A stretch of DNA of 64,000 nt from Halichondria panicea (lineage: Eukaryota; Porifera; Demospongiae; Suberitida; Halichondriidae), in the NCBI RefSeq assembly GCF_963675165.1, contig NC_087389.1, forward strand, positions 1,398,001 through 1,462,000, read 5' to 3'. Every line of letters begins with the position of its first letter. The first letter of the stretch is position 1. The notes beneath the pieces were generated by a model. The model was not told where the DNA came from. It made no database searches and worked only from the letters and a program-made list of their open reading frames with translations. Shown piece after piece: positions 36,483 to 48,000 of this stretch. A program made the translations under genes and the position numbers.

Positions 36483-37129
36483 GTGAATAGTTGGACTATT
36501 GTGAATTACTATGGGTACTATTATGTGTTGATTTATTAATTTGCTGCCTGTGTGTATAATAAATAATACAAGCATAATCTAGATAATGAACGTTGTACAA
36601 CACTGATCAGGGAGTGGTATCAGGTGGCAAACAACTGTACGGAAATCTAGTCTCATTCACATGGGACCTCGATAGCCTAGCATGTACTAGTACATGGAAA
36701 TCCGAAACATTCATTTTCTCGAACAGTAGAACTGGAGGAAGTTTTGTCATTTCGCAATAATATTTATCAAGAAAGTTGAGGCCATGCACAGGAACAAGAC
36801 ACAGCCATCTAAAATGTACCCCATGCTAGTTATAGTTTCGGTGAAGGTTGTTTCAGTAATAAACCGTCAGAGTTGGCAGGGACTTTTGTGTAGGGTCCAC
36901 CCACTGTATTACAGACAAAACACCCTATGATTGTACACGTACTGCCTGTATGGAAACCTAATATAGTCAGATGTTGTCTAACTGCGTAACCCACAAAAGC
37001 CATAAGACCACCTCTTGAGGTTCATAAATCTATACTGATTCTCCTGAATTCAGTTGACTAGCATCTATCACTCTGACTTATAGGATTTTAGTTAGTTTGT
37101 TTTTCTGCAGAGATTTGCAAGAATTAAGA
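36483..37129. other. Intergenic interval before the YWTD receptor
   Basis: No coding segment is visible in about 650 AT-rich bases. A TTTTTCTGCAG acceptor-like site ends near 37110, 20 bases before the receptor ATG, so a non-coding first exon may lie in this interval. Confidence 0.45.
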
Positions 37130-40100
37130 ATGGAAGACAGAAGATTTCAGACCTTCATGGTTCTCCAACTACTCTTACTCTCCTTGCAAGCTCACTTCTA
37201 TTCAGTCCAAGCACAAGGTAAAACTCAGTGTATGCATTGATTCTGCATGCATGCATGAAGTGCCTGCTTTTTGCTATGCTACATGTATAGCTACTCAGTC
37301 TGCAGCACACTCTTTCCTTGCAGAGGAAGCATTTCTGATATTCGCAAACCGTGATGACAGTACTGAAGGCATTACTATGACAAATCTGGATGGTACCAAC
37401 AGTAAGAGACTCGTCACCAGCATGACTGCATCAGGGCTTGACTATGACTTCAGGTAATTGTGCTATACCCTAGCTTTCTCTTGCTATAGTGTCACCAGTG
37501 CAAGGCTTGTTGTTTGATTAAATTATTTACATGCAGAGATAAGACCCTATTCTGGTCAGACATTGAGAGTGAAACAATCTACAAGGCTGCTTTAAATGGC
37601 TCTTCTCCAAAAGTCATAGTCAATGACACCAGTGACCCAGGTACGCACTATACATGTATATGTATACTACTATATAATTATACTAGAACACACACTATAA
37701 TAAATCAACAACCTGCATAAGTACAGGTTCTAATCCTGTGTTGGTACTGACGTATGACTGCCTCTGTTCTTATTGTTCTGTACTAATAATGCTTTTGTTG
37801 GTTGTGTTTACAGAAAACATAGGCTGGGATTGGATCAACAAGAAGCTGTATTGGACTGACGTGACTAGAGGCACACTGGAGGTGATGGATGTGGAGACAG
37901 GGTATCGGAAAGTACTCATCTCGATGGGGAGAGATGCACAGATACGTGGACTACAACTGGACCCAATAAATAGGTAAAACAGCTGTTGTGGTTTGCAAGA
38001 CAGTCAATGTGTACGTCTTTTGTGGTCTATTAATTTCAGTCTGGTGTTTGTTTGTTAGAGTGCGTCTAGCATGTATTGTACTTAATATTGAGAGTACAGT
38101 AGCCACGGAGATCATAAACACACCAAGGAATCTGGGAAGGGCAATGGAACTAAGTGATGTTGCGTGCCAGCAACTATAATGTAAACTGCATAGCAGCCTC
38201 TTAACCATCACTATAGTGACGTAAAGGTTAATTAGTAGCCCAAACTCAGCAAAAGGGAGCAGCACCTTCCTGCTATTATCAAAACAACAAACCCACAATT
38301 TGGGAATTTCTCATTAGGGAATGTATACACCCATTCAGTTTCATCCAAATATACACACCTTTTCCCGTGTAGGTGGATGTATTGGACAACAATTGCCCCT
38401 AACGGAGGAGGCATGATTGCCAAGACATCCATGGACGGGGCAGGGACAATGGTTCTCCACGACAGTAGTATAGTGGAGTTTCCCAATGGACTCACTCTAG
38501 ATGAGACCTCCAGCACTCTCTACTGGGTAGACGCTGGCTCAGACAAGAAGAATATCGTAGGGAAATCACTCACAACTCTTAGCAGTCCAAATATGACTGT
38601 ATTTCGATTCTCAACTCGACAAATTCCCTTCCATACAACGTACTATAACGGAGGATTGTACTTCACTGAGTGGATAGGGCGTAGTGTTTCGAGACTAGAC
38701 CTTGACTCCACTCCCAGTGTACAGGAGCTAGTCGACACCAATGATCGACTGGGGATGATTAGAGTGATCGCTGCTTCCAAGCAACCATCATGTGAGTGTG
38801 TGCATGTATATGTGTTGAATGACATGTAGTCACAACTAGCTTTAAATTGCATAGGTTTACACCTGTATGTGCTGTACACCTGTATATATAATTATATAGA
38901 TCTATGTAGCTACAGTAGCCTAAATCAACTGATACTCATGCAACTCTTGATATAACAATGCAATGTTGATTTCTTCCCCAGTTTTCAATCCTTGTGCTGA
39001 TGCTGGAGTGCAATGCAGCCAGTTGTGTCTATTGAGTACCACGGACCCGAGAGGCTATTCCTGTGCCTGTACTGACGGGGTGGAGCTAAATGCAGACAGG
39101 CACACCTGTGGACCAGGTGAGGCCTCTATCCCATAACCCAATGATTGATACGATTGATATTAGCCAAATATTTCAATTTAGTTGAATTTGCTCAGGATAC
39201 CCCTCCACACTTGTTGAACACAAGTTCAATTCCATCAGAAACATAAAGTTCCTATACTACAAGACTAGCTTGCCAAAATCTCAATTTAAATGTTTGGATT
39301 GCGATTTACACAGTCATAGCTACCGTACATTTACTGAAATTCTTTATCCTTTACAGTTGCGGTAACTACTCCACCGACAGTACCCACTGTTCCGGTAGCT
39401 ACAAGCGGTGAGTACTGCAATGACTTCACGTACACTGTGGAGCCTAGTTTTATTTGTTGTAGCAATGAAGTATAATCTACTTATTAGGACTGCTCCACCT
39501 TATGATTGTGGTTTGGCAAGGCCAGCTATAAATATTTGGCGTAGTTATTGAATTGTACCGCCTAGATTCGTGTACTCTTCCTCATGAAGTCACGCTCCAA
39601 ACATCTGTCACACATGCAGTTGTATAAATGTAAACACACGCATGGCTAATGAGTGGGTAGCAGTATAATCTGTATATAGAACATTGACTATTATGGTGAA
39701 CAACCTTATAAAGACAATTGCACCCTCCTACTCAAGCCAATGATATAATAACCACAGTACTTTCTGTATCAATGTGTAATATACCCTAATACAGTCATGC
39801 CTACCCCCACCACAGATCCTATAATCGTTCCCAATGGACTGTGTGGTACGACCATTCAATGTGATAACGGTGGGACGTGTGTGGACACAACTCCTAACCA
39901 ATTCATTTGCCGTTGTCGAGAAGGCTACTCTGGAACATTCTGTGAGATCTTACCTGCGACCGAAAATCCTAGCTTTCCAGGTAAGAAAAATCAGATAGTG
40001 GCCTAGCTATAGCGTACTTCCAATGGTTCCTAACACTCAGACCATTGTCTATAGTGAGTATTTAGATAGCGTGGCTCTAATATAATTTTCCGTATTTAAT

Positions 40101-41106
40101 ATTGACGGCACATTGATTTATTTCAGATGACAACATAGTTCTGATCTATGTGCTGAGCATACTGGGCATCATGGCATTCATGATCATTGTCTCACTGGCT
40201 CTCGTTCTCTTTGCCTGTTGGATGATAAAAACTAGGAACAAGCAGAACCATAAACATCACGAGAAGTCGTCAATGGATGGTGAGTGATTTAAAATGCATG
40301 CACATCAAAGAGATTAGAGCCATTATGTTCAGATATAGTATGCATTTCAATAGCTGTGTCACAAACAAGCACAAAAGAAAGTTTTTGCCAAGATACTGTT
40401 TTGAAACGTTTATATGGTCTGAGGTGGCAGATTAAACAAATCATACGTAGTTTGCTTCGAGTGAAAACAAAGTTAGTTCGTGCATGATCCGATGAAAACA
40501 TGTTGGGCCATGATATTGACAAATGTCCTGTGCCTAAGACGTAACAAACAGCTAGGAATGCTCTATAGAGCAATGTGTATGGGAACTACTGAGTCATAGT
40601 GGATGTTTAAGAGGCTCCAGTTGGTTGTGTAGTCTGTCTGTCCCACGCTTGCATAGCTTGCTCCATACAGGCGTTCTTACAACAAATATATATAATATCA
40701 AATGATGTGAGGTTTAATGTCCCCTCTGATTAGTAAACAAGTATGTCAGCAAATACAAACACTTACACACCCTCACCCCCGTCCACACGCACATACAGGA
40801 CTGAGCATGAGTAGTCGAGACTCCCACGCACACTTTGTCCTCGTTAATGGTCGCATGAGTGAGCACGACTACATGAGCATCAAGAGCCGTGGAAACAGCC
40901 CTGCCCCCTCAAGAATCCTTATCTGCAACGTTGGAGAGCAGGGCCCGGGAACTATCCCTAACAATTACATTTACGAGCAGCCTTATCTGGTTCCACTACC
41001 CACCAATGGGAGTCAAACACTCGATCACTTGTTCTCCACTCAGAGAACACCCCCTCCAGAGCCCATCTATAACACTGTCAAGTCTACCAAAACACAAACT
41101 CTCTAA
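37130..41106 (+). CDS. Single-pass receptor with one YWTD beta-propeller and EGF domains (LRP-like)
   Basis: The ATG at 37130 begins a signal peptide (FMVLQLLLLSLQAHFYSVQA). The ectodomain has six propeller-type repeats, seen as IFANRDD, LFWSDIES, LYWTDVTR, MYWTTIAP, LYWVDAGS and LYFTEWIG. A Cys-rich EGF unit follows (CADAGVQCSQLCLL to YSCACTDGVELNADRHTC), then a Thr/Pro linker, a second EGF (CDNGGTCVDTTPNQFICRC with GYSGTFC), and a membrane span (VLIYVLSILGIMAFMIIVSL). The cytoplasmic tail has EHDYMSIKS, NNYIYEQPYLVPLP and PPPEPIYNTV, possible phosphotyrosine docking sites; there is no NPxY. YWTD propellers in LRP/LDLR proteins bind extracellular ligands. LDLR class A repeats are absent, so this is not an LDL receptor ortholog. 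Stop at 41106. Confidence 0.8.
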
Positions 41107-41604
41107 ATATATTTCATGTCTCAGTCAGTTTGTCAATTTTTGGGGTCATGATGCGTACATCTAATGTACTGCTAAACAGTAGCAACATGCAGTGGCCATC
41201 TCTGAGCCCAATTCAATCATCACCTTCTTAGGCCTATTCCTGTCTGTATATGTATATTATGTGTTCAGTCATCTCTCACTGTGCTTCATAAATCACTATC
41301 ATATCATCACCCTTTATATATACCACGAAAAGTGCAAAATAAATTTAATATTAATTTATCGTTATAGTGAATAACATGTTCTGCTTAAGTATAGTTATAG
41401 TGCCAACACTGTTTGCATGCATTAAGATTATAGGTTGAGTATGGCTGAATGCCAGGGCTGTTTTCAAATATCCTCTACCCTTGCATGGCTACACATCCTC
41501 TCACAAACCACAGCTATAGACACACACACATGGCTTGCAGCAGCATCACCACACATGTACTGAGTGCCTATACCTACATAGCTATAGAGAGTGAGTTAGC
41601 AGAT

Positions 41605-42233
41605 ATGAAGCCTCCATCAGTCAGTACCTGTGTTCTAGCCCTGGTGCTGCTCAGTGCTTCAGGTGAGTGCTGGAATCCCTAGCTAGTGTGGTTGACACTG
41701 CATGTGAGGCCAATTCCTTCCTAAACTGATAAACTTATCTAAGTGAACTAATGATTGTGCCAAGAGGCTGTACATTACAGCTTCGTACACAGCTCACACT
41801 CACACACACACACACACACACACGCACACACACACACACCTGGTCGTCTACAGGAGCTTATTGCCAGAATACAAACGGGGTAAGATAAACTCATACGTAC
41901 ATATATATATACGTGCATAATAGGAGCAAGATACAATGAGTTTCCAACCACCCGCAGATACCTAGATCTAACCAGACCCCAGAACAGAGTCAACTAGGAG
42001 TTATCATCATAGCTTCTGTCAGTTCTGGACTGTTGGTGGCTGCCTACATTTGCGTCTGTTGCCTAGGATGCTACGATGAATGTGCACATGGAACATCTTC
42101 ACCAAAACCAGGTGAGAAAATTTTCAATGCTATCGTATATTACTGTCACTATAATTATGCCTTCGCTTTTGTTACAGTCAAACCCAGAGACACCAGGTAC
42201 AGAGAAAAAAATCAACAAACTTCAGCAGTTTAA
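41605..42233 (+). CDS. Small type I membrane protein with cysteine cluster and PDZ-ligand end
   Basis: Four exons join in phase: 41605-41661, about 41851-41880, about 41958-42111 and about 42177-42233, roughly 98 residues. The order is a signal peptide (MKPPSVSTCVLALVLLSAS), a very short ectodomain (YCQNTNG, SNQTPEQSQ with N-glycosylation sequons), a membrane span (LGVIIIASVSSGLLVAAYI), a juxtamembrane CVCCLGCYDEC cluster likely to be palmitoylated, and a basic tail ending TSAV, which fits a class I PDZ ligand (S/T-x-V). No family is recognised. It follows the YWTD receptor in the same direction 500 bases downstream, so co-expression is possible. Confidence 0.6.
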
Positions 42234-42420
42234 CTTTAAAGCTTTATATTTTTAACATTTTGCAAAAAAAAATATAAAATAGTAACAGTTTTGAAATAAT
42301 AATATGCAAATCAACACAATACGCACACACACACGCACACACATTGGGCAGTCAAAAATAATAGAGTTCACACAAGAATTAACTGTGTCTGCAGTGAGGT
42401 CAGTACTACATACCTGTCTC

Positions 42421-44925
42421 TCAGGTCATCCAGTTGTACGAGTAGACTTGTTGCCACACGGGGAGATATGTCATCAGAGGATCTGTACGAGGGGGTGAGG
42501 GGTGGGGTTAGTGGAGCAGGGGAGAACAGCCGGAGGGAACTTACCCACTATAAAGTGCAGGAGTGGTATGGTAGAGGATAGCCAGCGGAGGAAGTCCAGC
42601 AACATATTCCTAGGAGAGACAGTAGGTATGAATCATTTGACCATTTAATTAAAACTAGCCTTTCAAAACTAGCTTATAGGAAGTACTGTTTTTCAGACCA
42701 AAATTATGTGTAAACATGCAATATCTATAACTGCTACACTCACTCACTTTGAGCGCTTGTCATAGAAAGGAGAGCGTAGGAGGTAGAGCATTAGCACCAC
42801 TCTCCTCCGCATGACCTCCGCCTTCTCAGCCGAGTTGGAGTGCAGTAACCCGCAATGTAGCTGCAGACTGGTTAGGTCCATACCTAGTGCCAGTAGCCAC
42901 GGCTTCCAGGAGCTTTGTTGGAAGATGAACATCGAGATAACTGGAGAGGAGTGTAGTCAATAGAGTACTCATTCAGTAAACTACACACACACAATACATC
43001 AAAGGTATAATAATAATTATAGTCAATGTCCATGGAGTGAGAGGTACACGTGTAAAAAAGAGGTACAATAATTATGTGCTTACTATGTACTAGGGGACGG
43101 GCAATGTAGAGGGCCTCGGCAATAAGACTGTTGGTATCCAGTGACATCAGACGAGAGGGGGAGTCCCTGCTCGTTTGTGAGGGGGAGAGTGGGGCAACGT
43201 TATGCTGCAGCTCAGAGTAGGGGATGGTCGGGTCTATAGGAGAGTCATGTGATGAGCATGTGATTGTCATGCAGCTATTACGCTCACCAGTATGAACGGA
43301 TCTAATGATCCTGCCTGTACGAGGAGCCTTCCAAGCAAGCGGTTGGGCGTCTTCTCTCTCAGGATTACTGGAGTGCGCCGTCTGCTGAGAACAATTTATA
43401 TGATCAGCATGCAAAGTCACAAGATTGGATAACAGACCTCAGCTTGCTTTCTGTCTGTGGAGGGGACAGGAGGAGTCCTTATCACTCCATAATGAAGCTT
43501 GAACACTAGTAGAGACCTCAACACAGCTCTGTATAGATTGTTAAGTGGCTACCTTTACCCATTCAATTTGTTGACTCAACACACTGACTACATTCACCCC
43601 TCAATATCTTAATAACTACCGTATAGTGCGAAATTTTCGAGGGGCTTAATATTCGCGGATTTCGTGGGTTAGAATCCTACATGAAAATTAAGTCCACGAA
43701 AATTGTTAGAATTACCTGCTATAATGTGCAAAGATTTAAAGGTGTGGCTTCCAGTAAGCAGTCATTCCACGAACATTGTGCAACGAAATGGCTTTTAGAG
43801 GCCAATCCACGAAATATAAGTGCCTCGAAAATTTCGCGCTATACGGTATGTAGATTGCATGATTCCCAAAGATAGACATGCACACCTCAGTGTTTGCATA
43901 AGAATGACCATAGCCCATTTTCCAGGCTCCTGGAATAAGCGCTGACTGATCATTTCCACGGCCACCTCCAATGTGTCTAATAGAGTAAGTAGCCATAGCA
44001 ACACTTGCTGTTCCTTTGAGCACTGCAAGGTATACAATTATATGAAGAATATTACAGAAAAAGCAGTCTTTACCGCTGAGATTTTGCTAGCTGAGGGACA
44101 TCTTCTAGACACAATGAAATCGTTAAGGAGAGAGTAAAGGTTGGAGACGGAGTAAGCTGTATGGTAAATATAAAAGTACAAAAGGTCAACAAAAGTACGA
44201 TAGTTCAGAATATATATGTACGTATGTATAATCTACTCACCAACTTCAGACAGCTCCCAAGATCCACCAAAGCGTCCTACAGCAAAATATTCATAATCAC
44301 TATTCACCATACCGTATAATCTGGTTAGTAAGCGCATGCGCCTAGAGGGAAAAGAGCAGGCCTCTATGCACCTATTATGCGCTTATAGAGATTAACCACG
44401 CTCATAACGTTTCAATAAAGCAAATCTCCATTAGATAGCTTGATCGTTTGTCTGCAAGAGGTCTATAGTCATATCTGACAGCATTAACACAACTACCAGT
44501 AGTGAAAGAGACTTAACATCTATAAAGAAGAGTGGAGACCAGTTGTTGTGCAGAGAACTATGTAGAAAACCATGCGCCTTCTATCAAGGACCTTGGTCTG
44601 CTAACCAGTATGCGCCTATTAGTTGATATGCGCTTATTAACCAGATTATACGGTAAATACAGTACGTGCCCCCATACACTAGATAGGTACACTCATTCAG
44701 TATCCACCCCCGGCCCACAGGACCCCCCCCCCCCCCCCCCCCTTTACCTGGTATGATGTAGCTCCCTACTCTGAATGCAGCCTCTAGTTTAGAGGCCAGG
44801 TTTGGATCGCTCACCACCATCTCCTGGTAGCGCTCCAAGGCCTCCCAGAGCATCCTTAGCGGTGCAGGCCATGCTTGAGCTTGTATCTGAGTCTCGTCAG
44901 TATCATCCATTTTCCTGGAGGTCAT
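42421..44925 (-). CDS. PEX16: Peroxisomal membrane biogenesis protein PEX16
   Basis: PEX16 inserts early in peroxisome formation and recruits PEX3 and other membrane proteins. The first exon reads MDDTDETQIQAQAWPAPLRM (ATG at 44910, or 44925 if MTSRK is included), then LERYQEMVVSDPNLASKLE with SYIIPG. Later exons give RFGGSWELSEV, AYSVSNLYSLLNDFIVSRR, EQQVLLWLLTLLDTLEVAVE, GKWAMVILMQTLR, IAEALYIARPLVHS, QQSSWKPWLLALGMDLTSLQ, VVLMLYLLRSPFYDKRSK and finally DPLMTYLPVWQQVYSYNW, stop at 42421. The ERYQE start, SWKPWLL, LLRSPFYD and PLM(T/D)YLP are family landmarks. Upstream in-frame codons to 45156 overlap the divergent TMEM175 exon in antisense and are probably not used. Introns carry two MITEs. 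Confidence 0.92.
43617..43848. mobile_element. 232-base MITE with long TACCGTATAG inverted ends
   Basis: Left end TACCGTATAGTGCGAAATTT and right end, read on the other strand, TACCGTATAGCGCGAAATTT match over about 26 bases with one difference. The interior has further CGAAA/TTTCG palindromes and no coding frame. It sits in a PEX16 intron. The ends begin with TA, so a TA target duplication cannot be separated from the element. Confidence 0.88.
44310..44655. mobile_element. 346-base MITE with TACCGTATAATCTGG inverted ends
   Basis: Left TACCGTATAATCTGGTTAGT and right (complement) TACCGTATAATCTGGTTAAT continue through AAGCGCAT, giving arms of about 28 bases with one mismatch. The interior repeats GCGC-rich words (GCGCATGCGCC, ATGCGCCTATT). 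It shares its first nine bases with the element at 43617 but has a different interior, so the two may use the same transposase. It lies in PEX16 intron 1. Confidence 0.88.
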
Positions 44926-45070
44926 CGTGCATTTGTGGGGTGGGTCTCTACAGGCGCTAGGCCCCTCCCCCCAGATGCTTTTGGTACTAACCTCTGACCT
45001 CCGTATAGTCGCTCGGCGCGGTGATATATCGATATAGTAGTCGAGCTTCTTGGTGACCTGTCTTACAGCA
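44926..45070. promoter_or_regulatory. Head-to-head promoter of PEX16 and TMEM175 copy 1
   Basis: 145 bases separate the PEX16 ATG (44925) from the TMEM175 ATG (45071). The stretch holds GCGCTAGGCCCCTCCCC, CGCTCGGCGCGG and TATCGATATAG words. It is not similar to the sequence before TMEM175 copy 2, so the duplication did not carry this promoter. Confidence 0.55.
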
Positions 45071-48000
45071 ATGGCTGCAGAATTATCCATCTCAAGGCAG
45101 CACGTATTCTCTGGAGAGCGTCTAGCAACCTTCAGTGATGCTGTACTCTCCATCATTGCAACATTCTCTGTGAGTATTTATTAATATGAATAAACTCTAC
45201 AGATTGAGCTGATTTAGATTTATAAAACTATAGTCTTGGTGGTTGCAACATCAGTTCTTTGTGTAGGTCTACTATTCTCCTCCATGACAATGCAGGTGCT
45301 TCCACTCAAGTTCAATCGAGAGATTATCGAACACAGTGGAGGTTACAGAGTGAGTGAGTGTCGTTGTGTTATATTGATATCTTTCACATTTTGCACAGAG
45401 ATTTGATTTGGAAGGTTTCTTGCTGGATCAGTGGCCTCGCTACTTTGTATATTTGTACTCCTTTGCTCTAGTGGCTGACATCTGGTCCATTCATTCTGGG
45501 TGGGTTGTTAGGCAACATATCACTGCATAGCTCAGTTATCTGAAACGATGCTCATTATAGATTCTGTATAATTATGTGAACACTTTTCCTCCACAGTGTG
45601 TTCAGCATTGTTGAGAATGTGAATGATGGAGTCATCTGGCTAAATTTGGTGAGCCAAAAAGTTTAACTATCTGAACTTTTTGTGTTCACCATTGTCTGTT
45701 GTGTCCACAGCTGCTTCTTTTCTTTGTGAGCTTTTTGCCATACGCCACTGGGCTTATCAGCAGCTATGCCACTTCCCACGATTCTGAGATGGCAGCCATC
45801 ATCATCTGTGCTGGTGTCATCCTTCTCATCGGTCTAAATCTGGTTTGTCCCCCAGTGTGTGTGTGGGGGGGGGCTCAGTTTTTGACTGTGTACATGTACA
45901 TAGATGTAGTCTAACGCAAAGTGTTGGACTACATAACGACATAATATTATGTATATATAATAATGCAGAGCAGGATCCAGGATTTTGTGTCATAGGGGGA
46001 AAATTTGGAAAATGAAAAATCTAGGGGGGGGGGAAATTACCCCCTTTACCCCCCCCCCTCAATGCAGCCCTGATATGTAAGTGATATATGTCATCTTTCT
46101 TTACAGATTCTAATCCTGGGCTATTCATTTCGACGCCAGTCTCTCATTCATCCTCACCTAGTCAACAACAACAACATTGTAAGTCCCCCTAACCCTTACC
46201 TCCCACATTAAACCCCCTCACCCCCCACATTGAACCCCCCTCACCCCCACAATGAACCCATTGCCTCACCCCCACAGAGATCTATAAAGGCTTCGGTGTA
46301 CATTGGCCTGCTGATTGCCCCCGTCCTGTCTGTGTTGACCATTGGCTTCAGCTTCCTCTCCGACCAAGCTCCCTGGCTGCCCCTTCTCTTCTTCTACAGC
46401 ATACTGCCCGTCTCCCTGGTCGTGAGACTGGTCATATACCTCGTCCTTAGTAAGTGTGTTAAGATGTGATTATTTGAACAATCCGTTTTCTTCATGCCCA
46501 TTCAGTACCAACGTTGTGTGTTTTGCTTAGAATGTAGAGTGTTTTGTTACCCAGTAGTTCAGTACCAGGTTGTACAACAGTGCATGTATCCGTTAACGTG
46601 TGTATTGTGTGTAGTTTCTAGGAAGTCCATTGAAAGGCTACCCTCGATGATATTCAGAGCTGTGGCCAGCAAGAGCAGAACAGAAGGTGAGAGAGATTTG
46701 AATATTGTACACGTACGTACTGTTTCAGTCATCTCTCTGTAATCCAGCATTCAGTGATGGTGTGTTTGCCATCGTGGCCACTCTCATTGTGTTGGACTTG
46801 ACGTGAGTCTGCATAGTTGTACATACCCAAGTTCAAATTGGTTGATGACTCATTCGTTGTTGCAGGAGTGAGCATATTCCGGATAAAGACGAAACGAATG
46901 AATTATGGACTGCTCTCCGCAAACAACGATTTGTCTTCTCTTCTTACATCACCACCTTCATTGTCACAGGTTAGTTCGAGTCATGTGATTATGTCAATGT
47001 AGTCACTTGACCTTATAAAATATCATGATCCTTTCCGTGCAGGTCTCCTGTGGTTTGTTCAGTACAGCATGTTCCATTTCATAGAGAGGATCACTCCAAT
47101 CATGGCTGTGGCCAACACCTTTGTGGGTGGTCTATGCACTTAGCGTAGTCTTCATGTTTCACCATCTCTCTCTCTCTCTCTCTTTACAGACACTGTTACT
47201 GGTGGGCGGCATTCCTTTCGCTGCAGAAATTCTCTCCATCTTTTCTGATGAGGTACGCTTAGTCTACACCGCCAATCAACTACATCTACAACATAATTAC
47301 CCCCCCCCCCACACACACACACACACACTCAGTCATTTTCGACACAAGCCATTCTGGGTCCTAACAAGGTGTTGTCCATCCAAGTGTTCTGCGTTCTGGT
47401 CACACTTGCCGGTCTCTTGCAGCTGCTCTTCTGGTGTGTGGCTCACTATAACAAGTAAGCAACCTATCTATACCTACCTACATGGTATACCTACTGTTTG
47501 TCCGGAGCTACTACTCTCTCTATTATTCATCCTGGGCATTCCCAAAATGTTACTAAAAAAAACAACATAGCATCTGAATAAAAAGCAGCGACTTTACAAA
47601 TTGCCCTACAGTGTCAGTGTCTTTATGCAATTTTGCATTATGTGATCTCTATCTTTAGGAGCTTTTGTATGTCCACTGAGATAGACAAGAAGTATGCTGA
47701 AACTCTCGTGTTTGCCAAGATCATGATCATTCCGATAACTGGGTACATCAGTGTGTCCGCAAGATGTCCCTATATAACTTGAGTCATGTGATCCCACACA
47801 CACAGTGTTGTTGTCTACTGGGGGACGTTCAGTAAAACATTCAATGATAACCATGTCTACACAATTGTGAGTTGGGAGCTCGCTGTTGCTATGGTAATCC
47901 AATTGCCCCTTCCCCTCACAGCTGGCGGGTGTGTCCCCACTGCTCTTCCTGCTGCTCAAACTAGCCATAACGTTGGTGAGTGGGTAGGTAGACTCTGTTG

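Noticed and set aside
44926-45156. N-terminal extension of PEX16 to 45156
   Set aside because: It is the antisense of the TMEM175 first exon and promoter; a similar antisense frame appears at TMEM175 copy 2 without any PEX16, which shows it is a shadow.
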